A DNA stretch of 64,000 nt from Paenibacillus sp. DCT19 (GTDB lineage Bacteria > Bacillota > Bacilli > Paenibacillales > Paenibacillaceae): the NCBI RefSeq assembly GCF_003268635.1, contig NZ_CP029639.1, forward strand, positions 879,501-943,500, read 5' to 3'. Both the position numbers and the translations under genes were made by a program. The notes beneath the pieces were generated by a model that saw nothing but the letters and a program-made list of their open reading frames with translations, ran no database searches and was not told where the DNA came from. Shown piece by piece: positions 16,886-25,029 of this stretch (positions are counted from its first letter, which is position 1; every line of letters begins with the position of its first letter).

Positions 16886-19800
16886 ACTTTTAGCAGGTAC
16901 TGCAGATGAACGATATGACCAATCACCTGAATACTTCAGAAAAACGCACTTTCCGCAAGTAATGCATAGGTATAATGATAGTCAGTTAGTCGCTGAAGTT
17001 ACAGAAGATGAACTGCTGGATGAACTTCAAGAAACTGATGCTAGCGGTAACAGAGTTTATTTAGTTTTTGGTTCCACAGGATCGGGAAAATCGGAACTGC
17101 TTCGTTGGTTAAAAGATAAGTGGTTAGTGGAAGTACCAGGTAGACCCGTGATACGAATTTCACGAACAGAGCTAAATCCTCAGATCTTAATTAAAAAATG
17201 TTTAGACACACTGAATTTATCCTTGGATGTTTGTATTGATGAAGACAGGTGGGGGATTTTGCTTAAAAAGCCTATAACGCTTGTTAACCAAATGATTTGG
17301 ACAACATTAGCAGAAGCTATGGAGTCCGATGAGGAGATCGTTCCAAGCGCACTATTATTAAGGCCAGTGATTGAGCAAAATATTATTGATTTTACATCAC
17401 AAGTCAAACGAGGAAAAATTAAAAATCCACTAGAGGTACTGCATCGGGAACAGTTTGAAACCTTGCTCGCCAATACAACCCTTCATATCCCATTAGAATA
17501 CGCAGCATTTCGACAAAATCTCTCGCGGCAGTTAGACCATTTTCTTTTTGAAGGACAAGATATCGGAACCCTTTTTAAACAAATATCTTTGCAGATAAAA
17601 AACAGAGGAATCCGTCCTTTGTTATTGATTGATGATTTAGTTCAATCAGTAAATATTTACGCAACCAGTATCCTTGATCAACTTATTACATTGGAAGAAG
17701 GAAACTGGGATGTGGTCATTGGCTTAACACCTGGTGCAGTTCAGGATACAGAGAAGGGGTTTAGTCTCACACAAAGAATACAGAATCTTGATACGATTAA
17801 TGATCGTGTAAAAAAGTTATGGCTATCGGATGAGTCGGGGAAAGACTTTTTCAATCTTGATCGTAAGCAGGTAGTACCATATATGGCAAATTATCTTACC
17901 CAACTGAAAGCGACACAGGGGTTCAGTTGCTCTCTCCAATGTCCGCATTTCAAACAATGCTCTGCTTTTCTGCCAGAGGAAAGCAACAATGTTAATTGTC
18001 TTGAAGTTCAGTTACTCCCATTCAATAGTCATATGCTAAGACGCACATTCGATGCTATCCCTGTAGGAAAAGGTAAATTACGTTACATGATATTGAATAG
18101 CAAGGAAATCCTACGTTTCTTTCTAAAAGGTAAAAAGCATATTAGTAGAGTTCTTCCACTTATACGCAGGGAAATGTTTGCGGATCATGAAGATATGTTT
18201 ATTAAAACACTATCTGAGTGGTATGCGTCTGAAGATGCAAGTCAAGTGATAATTTCTGAACCTTTGTTAAAGCACTTTGGTTATAGCGAAAACCAAATAT
18301 CTATTAAGTTAAACAAGATAGCAGCAGGTAATACAAGGGAAGAACAACCGCTTCATATAGAGAATAAAAATGATAATGCTGTCTTCAATGAAAAAGAGGT
18401 AGTCAGAGATTGGGTAGAAGGAAAAGAAGTAAACGATGAACTATTATTACCTGTTAGATCAGGAGTGGCCGCTCTGGTACATGATGTGATAAAGGGGGTA
18501 CATATGAACCGCTCATTCACCTCTCGAACCTCCTCAGTTATTCAATGGAATGAAGTTGTAAATCGAACGCGATATCCTATTAAACTAGACAAAAATGATG
18601 ATGAGTTCTTTATAAATGTAAATCGTGATTATGTTGGCATTCAAATATCCAACTTTCAAACGATGAAGTATTCAGAAAAATCAAATATATTTCAAAAAAT
18701 CTCAAATGAGTATGAAATCTCAAAGTGGATATATCAGGGAGAAAGTATTCATAAATTATGGATTGAATCTCTTGAACAGGCTCTTGGGTTGAAGTTACCT
18801 GTATTTGTGTATGGAATGAGGAATTGGGCGCAACAAGCTAGAATATATAGTGAATCTTTATGGATTTTCGATGCGAAAGAAAAATCTCCCTTCAATAAAG
18901 ACTTAATGTCATTACTTGATGAGTGTTATTCAGATTGGTATTTGTTACGTGAAAATTTTTATGAGACACCAAATGATGAGGTATTAACGGATGAAGAATT
19001 CGATCAATGGTTATTAAATTTTGTACCTTCTAAAAAGTTGGAAAGCTATATAATAGGCAATCTAACCTTGAAGGATTTCCTATCAAATTTAAAACAAAGC
19101 TATAGTGGTTATCTTGAGTTGCTTCATCAAAGCTTTAGGCAATCGATTGAAAAAAGACTAATGATGATACCATTTCTAATAGGTTCTAGTAGAGCAGAAT
19201 GGATTAAACTTGCAGACCAAATCTATATTTTTAACGAAAAGAAATCTCTTCGACAACAAGATCTTGTGAACTATACGCTGCTTGAACAACAATTAGAACA
19301 ACCAGAGTTAGTCATCCAATTTAATAGGTTCTTTGCTTTAAACAATGAAGTTGATCAGTTATTAAAACAATTTGACCATGATTTAATGGATGTAGTTGAC
19401 TTCCTTATTGAGTGTGGTATGCATATGAATCATGAAGAAGTCGGAGAAGAAATTGTTGATAATAGTAAGTTCTCTTTGCCTGAATTAGAGGAGAGAAAAA
19501 GGATAATTCTAGCTAATATGCAAAAGGTATCAGATCTAAAAAACTGTCTTGCTTTAACTCCACGTACTATAGTTAATTATTTGTTCAATATTCAAGTCCA
19601 ATTAGAAATTCTAAAGCCAATTAAGGAACTTCAGTTGAAAATGATTGCATGTGTTGAACTATTATTGGAGGGTTCACAGATTGAATCTAAACTCAATTCC
19701 GTAATTGATGAGTGGCAGTCGATGGACTTTTATGAATTAAAAGAACTGGTTGAAAGAAAACTTCAACATGAGCAAATCCAGATAAACCTTCTTGAAGTCA

Positions 19801-20036
19801 TTCGAAATGATCTTGAATATGAAGACGTTGGGAATATCTATCATCTGCTAGAAATAATAAATCACAATTCTCAAATCAGGCCTTCTATAAAAAGACATAT
19901 TAGATTGCTCATTGAGAATGGTTATAGTACCCTTCCACCAGTTCAGGGTAAGCGTTTATTAGAAGAGATTAAAGAGAAGTTTCCTAATCTGTTTGAAGTT
20001 GTAGAGATAAGATTAGTTGTGGGCAACGATAAATAG
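16845..20036 (+). CDS. Large P-loop ATPase with cysteine cluster (DpdH-like by context)
   Basis: This 1063-residue protein has an AAA/STAND-like ATPase domain: Walker A FGSTGSGKSELLRW (about residue 75) and Walker B PLLLIDDLVQS (about 258). A cluster CSLQCPHFKQC (Cys 362, 366, 372) plus Cys 385 may hold zinc or an iron-sulfur centre. The long C-terminal part (about 480-1063) is helical and not recognised. The GTG start at 16845 has GAGGGGAG close upstream and overlaps the preceding gene by 41 bases. Large ATPases of this kind couple sensing to effectors in restriction systems, and DpdH is a large ATPase of the Dpd cluster. The assignment here is contextual. Confidence 0.75.
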   Translation: MTLMLPCLNKNSLKLLAGTADERYDQSPEYFRKTHFPQVMHRYNDSQLVAEVTEDELLDELQETDASGNRVYLVFGSTGSGKSELLRWLKDKWLVEVPGRPVIRISRTELNPQILIKKCLDTLNLSLDVCIDEDRWGILLKKPITLVNQMIWTTLAEAMESDEEIVPSALLLRPVIEQNIIDFTSQVKRGKIKNPLEVLHREQFETLLANTTLHIPLEYAAFRQNLSRQLDHFLFEGQDIGTLFKQISLQIKNRGIRPLLLIDDLVQSVNIYATSILDQLITLEEGNWDVVIGLTPGAVQDTEKGFSLTQRIQNLDTINDRVKKLWLSDESGKDFFNLDRKQVVPYMANYLTQLKATQGFSCSLQCPHFKQCSAFLPEESNNVNCLEVQLLPFNSHMLRRTFDAIPVGKGKLRYMILNSKEILRFFLKGKKHISRVLPLIRREMFADHEDMFIKTLSEWYASEDASQVIISEPLLKHFGYSENQISIKLNKIAAGNTREEQPLHIENKNDNAVFNEKEVVRDWVEGKEVNDELLLPVRSGVAALVHDVIKGVHMNRSFTSRTSSVIQWNEVVNRTRYPIKLDKNDDEFFINVNRDYVGIQISNFQTMKYSEKSNIFQKISNEYEISKWIYQGESIHKLWIESLEQALGLKLPVFVYGMRNWAQQARIYSESLWIFDAKEKSPFNKDLMSLLDECYSDWYLLRENFYETPNDEVLTDEEFDQWLLNFVPSKKLESYIIGNLTLKDFLSNLKQSYSGYLELLHQSFRQSIEKRLMMIPFLIGSSRAEWIKLADQIYIFNEKKSLRQQDLVNYTLLEQQLEQPELVIQFNRFFALNNEVDQLLKQFDHDLMDVVDFLIECGMHMNHEEVGEEIVDNSKFSLPELEERKRIILANMQKVSDLKNCLALTPRTIVNYLFNIQVQLEILKPIKELQLKMIACVELLLEGSQIESKLNSVIDEWQSMDFYELKELVERKLQHEQIQINLLEVIRNDLEYEDVGNIYHLLEIINHNSQIRPSIKRHIRLLIENGYSTLPPVQGKRLLEEIKEKFPNLFEVVEIRLVVGNDK

Positions 20037-20090
20037 TCAACTTTCGATAAAATAGTACATCTGTTATCATTAAGGGAGAATGGTGAGAAA

Positions 20091-20774
20091 GTGGGTAAGA
20101 TTATGAAACAAAAAAACAGAAAAGCCGTTGTAGTTTTTAGTGGCGGTCAAGATAGTACAACTTGTTTGTTTTGGGCAATGAAGCACTTTGACGAAGTTGA
20201 AGCAATCACCTTTAGTTATGGACAAAGGCATGCTTTAGAAATTGAATGTGCTAAACAAATCGCTGATGAACTGGGAGTAAAGTGGACGCTACTTGATATG
20301 AGCCTGCTCGGTCAACTAACTCAGAATGCTCTGACGCGGAATGATCTCGAGATTGTTCATAATGATGGTGAACTTCCGAGCACATTTGTGGAAGGGCGAA
20401 ATCATTTGTTTTTAAGTTTCGCCGCCGTGTTTGCTAAAGGAGTAGATGCTAGACATATTGTAACGGGCGTCTGCGAGACAGATTTTAGTGGGTACCCTGA
20501 CTGCCGGGATGATTTTGTCAAATCCCTAAATGTGACGTTAAATTTAGCGATGGATCATAATTTTATCATCCATACTCCGTTAATGTGGATTGATAAAGCA
20601 GAGACGTGGGAAATGGCAGATCAATTAGGGGCGTTTGAATTTGTACGCCAAAAGACTTTGACTTGTTACAACGGTATTATCGGTGATGGATGTGGTACTT
20701 GTCCTGCTTGCCAGTTGAGAAAAGCGGGTTTGGATAAAATTTTGCAAGGAAAAAATTCGGAGCAAAAGTTATGA
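20091..20774 (+). CDS. queC: 7-cyano-7-deazaguanine synthase QueC
   Basis: QueC makes preQ0 from 7-carboxy-7-deazaguanine, ATP and ammonia. The PP-loop ATPase motif [14 protein letters not shown] lies at about residues 12-25. The zinc site near the C-terminus is [17 protein letters not shown] (C-x8-C-x2-C-x2-C). [12 protein letters not shown] is the usual substrate loop. The length of 227 residues is typical. The start is uncertain: GTG 20091 has GGTGAG four bases upstream, and ATG 20103 is possible. The stop TGA overlaps the queD ATG (ATGA). No QueF follows, so the pathway as encoded ends at preQ0, which is the base Dpd systems insert into DNA. Confidence 0.95.
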   Translation: MGKIMKQKNRKAVVVFSGGQDSTTCLFWAMKHFDEVEAITFSYGQRHALEIECAKQIADELGVKWTLLDMSLLGQLTQNALTRNDLEIVHNDGELPSTFVEGRNHLFLSFAAVFAKGVDARHIVTGVCETDFSGYPDCRDDFVKSLNVTLNLAMDHNFIIHTPLMWIDKAETWEMADQLGAFEFVRQKTLTCYNGIIGDGCGTCPACQLRKAGLDKILQGKNSEQKL

Positions 20775-21262
20775 ATAAAATACCAGGGCAATTCGTCATT
20801 GTAGATGCATTGCAAAAGTTTAAAGAGGATATTACTCATGAACAGTTGAAATATCATCAGCGCAGAGTATTAGTCAGTAAAGAATTTACTTTTGACGCGG
20901 CGCATCACTTACATGCATATGAGGGTAAATGTAAAAATCTACATGGTCACACCTATAAAGTTGTATTTGGAGTGAGTGGATATACAAATGAAATTGGAAT
21001 GACGATAGATTTTGGAATGATAAAAACAATTTGGCGTGAGCAAATAGAGCCATATTTAGACCACAGATATCTAAATGAGACGTTGCCGTTAATGAATACG
21101 ACTGCTGAAAATATGGTCGTTTGGCTTTATGAGCAGATGGAAGCAGCCCTAAGTACTGATAAATACTCATCAAAAGACGTGGATGCAAGAACTGAATTTG
21201 TCCGGTTATTCGAAACTCCAACCAGCTATGCCGAAGCAAGACGGGAGTGGATGGCAGATTGA
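20771..21262 (+). CDS. queD: 6-carboxy-5,6,7,8-tetrahydropterin synthase QueD
   Basis: QueD converts dihydroneopterin triphosphate to 6-carboxytetrahydropterin, the second step to preQ0. The zinc histidines are in FDAAHHLH and HGHTY, the catalytic cysteine is Cys54 ([11 protein letters not shown]), and MTIDFG and DHRYLNE complete the active site. The N-terminal extension of about 35 residues ([16 protein letters not shown]) is usual in Bacillales QueD. It is translationally coupled to queC, and the end of the gene lies next to the queE start. FolE, which supplies the substrate precursor, is not in the island and must come from the host. Confidence 0.95.
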   Translation: MNKIPGQFVIVDALQKFKEDITHEQLKYHQRRVLVSKEFTFDAAHHLHAYEGKCKNLHGHTYKVVFGVSGYTNEIGMTIDFGMIKTIWREQIEPYLDHRYLNETLPLMNTTAENMVVWLYEQMEAALSTDKYSSKDVDARTEFVRLFETPTSYAEARREWMAD

Positions 21263-21267
21263 CTCAC

Positions 21268-21993
21268 ATGGAAAAGCCCATCCCGGTTCTAGAAATATTT
21301 GGTCCAACTGTTCAGGGAGAAGGTCTGGTTATTGGACAAAAAACAATGTTTGTTCGAACGGCCGGCTGTGACTATTCCTGTTCATGGTGTGATTCCTCCT
21401 TTACATGGGACGGTTCTGCAAAGAATGAAATTAAACAATTATCTGCCCAAATGATTTGGGATGAATTAATCAATCTTGGTGGAAATACTTTCGAGCATGT
21501 AACCATCTCTGGTGGTAATCCAGCACTCTTAAAGAATATTGGATACCTAGTGGATTTGCTTCACGATCAAGGAATTCGAGTTGGGTTGGAAACGCAAGGA
21601 AGCAGATGGCAAGAGTGGATGGCAGATATTGATGACTTGACGATATCTCCGAAACCACCAAGTTCAGGAATGATAACTGATTGGGATAAATTAGACGAGG
21701 TTATGGAGAACTTAAAAAATAGTTCAAATGAAATATGTATTAAAGTAGTTGTTTTTGATGAAGATGATCTTCAGTATGCAGTACGTGTTCATAAACGATA
21801 CCCTCACATGAGGTTGGTTTTGCAGGTAGGTAATAGCGATGTAACAACAGCAGATAGAGAAGGATTGGCGTCTGCTTTATTAGAGAAGTATGAATGGTTG
21901 ATTAATCAAGTCATGGCTTCCTCAGATTTGAGACAAGTTAAAGTTCTCCCGCAATTACACACTTTGTTGTGGGGTAATAAGCGTGGGGTTTAA
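21268..21993 (+). CDS. queE: 7-carboxy-7-deazaguanine synthase QueE
   Basis: Radical SAM enzyme that contracts 6-carboxytetrahydropterin to 7-carboxy-7-deazaguanine. The cluster motif CDYSCSWC (C-x3-C-x2-C) follows QKTMFVRTAG, VTISGGNPALL is the SAM glycine motif, and LTISPKPPSSG is conserved. ATG 21268 gives MEKPIPVLEIFGPTVQGEG, the family N-terminus. An in-frame GTG at 21247 lies inside queD and lacks proper spacing. The product has 241 residues. It is the last gene of queCDE, and a terminator follows 11 bases after the stop. Confidence 0.95.
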   Translation: MEKPIPVLEIFGPTVQGEGLVIGQKTMFVRTAGCDYSCSWCDSSFTWDGSAKNEIKQLSAQMIWDELINLGGNTFEHVTISGGNPALLKNIGYLVDLLHDQGIRVGLETQGSRWQEWMADIDDLTISPKPPSSGMITDWDKLDEVMENLKNSSNEICIKVVVFDEDDLQYAVRVHKRYPHMRLVLQVGNSDVTTADREGLASALLEKYEWLINQVMASSDLRQVKVLPQLHTLLWGNKRGV

Positions 21994-22003
21994 AGAGAAG
22001 ATA

Positions 22004-22036
22004 AAGAACATTCCTAATGGGAGTGTTCTTTTTTTT
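22004..22036 (+). terminator. Terminator of the queCDE operon
   Basis: AGAACATTCC pairs with GGAGTGTTCT (one wobble) across a short loop, followed by eight T. Confidence 0.85.
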
Positions 22037-22154
22037 CTCAAAAAAGTTTTCAGGGTGACGCTAAAAGAGTAGTTCTATCTTCCTATGAGCGTAAATTATG
22101 GTAATATGTAAAAAAGATGAAGCTTGCAAAAATTTAAAGAGTAGGAGGGCTTTA

Positions 22155-25028
22155 ATGCCTTACTTATGTACGTATGAAAATTCTCGACCATCTGATGCAT
22201 TAATTAAACAAGAGTTGATTGCGGGTAGATCCTATTTATATGTCACTGCAACAAAAGCACTAGCTTATGAACGTAGAGGTCTAATTAAGGATACACAAAT
22301 CTGGGACGATAAAAGGTGTGTCTTGTTTAATGATTTTCTTAAAGGATCTTTGAAACAAGAAGGTATTAAGTTTGCGACACGCGGAGAGGAAAAAACCTTT
22401 TTAAAAAGAGCTTTAGAAGAAGTAGCTGCTGACAATACGTTGTTACTTGATTTGTTTCTTAAGGACACAAGTTCTTTTTTGCGTGTTTTTTATGATTTAG
22501 CAGCCCAAGGGATTGATCTGCGTTACAAATCTCTTCCGCAGGAAAAAATAGATTTGCTTGTAAATCCAGAATTGGGTAGGCATTTGATCGCAATACATAA
22601 TTCATTTCATAATGAAATGGAAGCAAAAAATCGAGAGCTATTTGAAACTGCTGCTAGGAAGTTTCTGCTTAATACTTTTGCTCCAGAATCAGTTGTGATA
22701 ATGGAGGGATTTACATTTTTTACTGAGCTACAGAAGCTTTTTGTTCAAACTTGTTTGAACAAAGAAATTCAACTATATTTTGTTGCTCCCTTAAATCCTA
22801 ATCAACCTAAAGGGTTTGAAATAATAAGCAACACCTATAGTTCTGTTCCGAATATTACAAATAAGGTTCTGGAGACTGAACCTAATAGTAAAAAAGAAGA
22901 TTTAAACTTTTTGCAGTTAAATCTATTTTCTGATAATACATTGAAATACACAGGGGATACTTCAAATATTATCATAAAAAAATATCCAAATCGTGACAGA
23001 GAAATGTTAGCTTGTATTGACCAACTGCAAGTTTGGTTCGCAGACAAAACGTACAAACCTGATGATGTAGTAATTGTTATGAGAAGATCTAAAGAATTTA
23101 TTGATCGTTTTAGAGACCACTTAGCGATGAACCCTCTATTAATTTATCCGGACAGTTCTTCAGAACCAATTCCGGTTACATTATCAATTCAACCTCGATT
23201 GTTGTTACTCACACCAGTTGGCCGTTTTGTGTTGACTTTGTACCGTATATGGGAAGATGGAAATTTAAAGTTGACAATGGACGAACTGGAGACAATTTTG
23301 GCTTCGGGTTGGCTTGGGCCGCGGTTGCAAGATTCAGCATCGTTGTTTCGCTCTGTAAAACATCAATATTTTAGTAATTGTGAAACTCAGGAACAGTGGA
23401 ATTCGGTCTTGGAGCAACTTATTCTGAAACATAAAACACAATATAAAAGATTACCTTTACATTTAATTGAACTTGATCATCATACATTAGCAAGGTGGAA
23501 GGAAGTTGTTTCACTTCTAGAAAGCGCATGTGTTCGGTTGTTTGTTAGAGGGCAAAAAACAATTGCATCTCATATTGAGTTGTTGCAAGCTGAAATGAAA
23601 AAATTATTACCAAAACGGCTTCGTCGTGAAGAACAAGAAGTTCTAGAACAAATTCAAAAAGTATTCGAAGAACTTGGGAGCTATTATTCTATAGATATTA
23701 CATCAAGTGAATTTGGAGAGGCAATCCACGCTCTAACTCGGGGTACTACTGAGCAGGAGGAGGAGGAAGATGAGGATAACAACAACGATAACGACAATCA
23801 TGGCAAAGAAGATTACCGATTAAGCATTGTAACTCCAGAAATATTGGATGGAATCAACAAGCCAGTAGTTATGTATGTATCTGTTGACAGTCAGCACTCT
23901 CCAGTATTGTACTCTGAATCATGGCCTTTTTATGAAGACAATCGAGAGAATCATATGATGAAAGAACGTTATATGTTCTTAACCGTAATTCGTTCTGCCA
24001 GTGAAAAGCTTTGGTTATCATACTCTAGCAAGGATGGGGAACGTGCATTTCAAAAAAGTGTTTATTTTGGCGAGATTGAAAGGTTAATGAATAAGCCCAT
24101 TGAAGTTAGTAGTATTTTTGATCAAATAGATGCCTCACTTGCTAAAGTTTCACCTGTCTTTCCCCCTCCGCCTGCAGCACGAAGAAAAAGATATGAATTA
24201 AATGAGCTTGCCCATTACGGATTATGTCCGCTGCGATATCGTTTAGAACTATTGCATCCAGAAGCAATGGTTTACCGTACTGAATGGCAACTTAATATTG
24301 TGGCACAAGGAATTTGGTTAGATAAAATTTATGCAAGTCTAGCACAATATACAGGTGAATGGCCAAATCCGAGAAGGCTAAGATTAGACGGTGAGAAGAT
24401 AGCAGGATTGTACCGCTTTCTTTTGGAAGCCAAAAAGCGTGTTAAGGATCAAGTAACAGAGTTGTTCCCAACTTTCGATCCTAAGACATGGGTAGCCGTT
24501 GAACGTCAAGTTGAAGACGAACTTCAATTTCATGCAAGTAAGCGTGGACTGTACCCAGTAAGAATAATTGATGGAGAGAGTGAAGAATTTGATGTCACAC
24601 TTCCTAGTGATGATAACAAAATTATTTCGTTCAATGTGCCTAACTATTTGAATTCTGGAATCCTGACTATTCCGTTATTAGATTATGAACTAAGCCATGA
24701 ATGGCTTCTGAGTTCCACAAAAAAACAAGATGAAACCCGTGCTGAATCAATTATGATGAAAGATATTGATGGTGTAGATGTATTTGAAACATTATTTGAT
24801 GCTGTTTCTTGGTGGAGGTTAGCTATCCAAGCCCATGTAATCGAAAAATTCCAATACAAAGACAATGATTACACTAGAAAAATACTTTTGCACAAAGATC
24901 CATCGGAAGAACAACTAGCAAACTGGATAGTTTCTATAGAGGATAATAAGTTTCCAAAACATGCTGGTGAACATTGCACTACTTGTCCAGTTCGTATGGA
25001 ATGTTTGGGAATTGGAGGAGGAGAATAA
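22155..25028 (+). CDS. AddB-like protein with C-terminal Fe-S nuclease fold
   Basis: This protein of about 957 residues resembles the AddB subunit of the AddAB helicase-nuclease. The N-terminal part looks like a degenerate helicase (YLYVTATKALAYERRG). The C-terminal domain carries the four-cysteine iron-sulfur pattern of AddB nucleases: one Cys in HYGLCPLRYRLELL and three in HCTTCPVRMEC (C-x2-C-x5-C) at the very end. Between them I could not find a convincing PD-(D/E)xK triad (LLDYELSH stands where DYK might be), so nuclease activity is in doubt. An acidic E/D/N-rich tract lies at about 23757-23810. The start is ATG 22155, with GGAGGG five bases upstream. An in-frame ATG at 22098 lacks a ribosome site. 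It is followed after one base by its helicase partner. Confidence 0.75.
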   Translation: MPYLCTYENSRPSDALIKQELIAGRSYLYVTATKALAYERRGLIKDTQIWDDKRCVLFNDFLKGSLKQEGIKFATRGEEKTFLKRALEEVAADNTLLLDLFLKDTSSFLRVFYDLAAQGIDLRYKSLPQEKIDLLVNPELGRHLIAIHNSFHNEMEAKNRELFETAARKFLLNTFAPESVVIMEGFTFFTELQKLFVQTCLNKEIQLYFVAPLNPNQPKGFEIISNTYSSVPNITNKVLETEPNSKKEDLNFLQLNLFSDNTLKYTGDTSNIIIKKYPNRDREMLACIDQLQVWFADKTYKPDDVVIVMRRSKEFIDRFRDHLAMNPLLIYPDSSSEPIPVTLSIQPRLLLLTPVGRFVLTLYRIWEDGNLKLTMDELETILASGWLGPRLQDSASLFRSVKHQYFSNCETQEQWNSVLEQLILKHKTQYKRLPLHLIELDHHTLARWKEVVSLLESACVRLFVRGQKTIASHIELLQAEMKKLLPKRLRREEQEVLEQIQKVFEELGSYYSIDITSSEFGEAIHALTRGTTEQEEEEDEDNNNDNDNHGKEDYRLSIVTPEILDGINKPVVMYVSVDSQHSPVLYSESWPFYEDNRENHMMKERYMFLTVIRSASEKLWLSYSSKDGERAFQKSVYFGEIERLMNKPIEVSSIFDQIDASLAKVSPVFPPPPAARRKRYELNELAHYGLCPLRYRLELLHPEAMVYRTEWQLNIVAQGIWLDKIYASLAQYTGEWPNPRRLRLDGEKIAGLYRFLLEAKKRVKDQVTELFPTFDPKTWVAVERQVEDELQFHASKRGLYPVRIIDGESEEFDVTLPSDDNKIISFNVPNYLNSGILTIPLLDYELSHEWLLSSTKKQDETRAESIMMKDIDGVDVFETLFDAVSWWRLAIQAHVIEKFQYKDNDYTRKILLHKDPSEEQLANWIVSIEDNKFPKHAGEHCTTCPVRMECLGIGGGE

Positions 25029-25029
25029 G

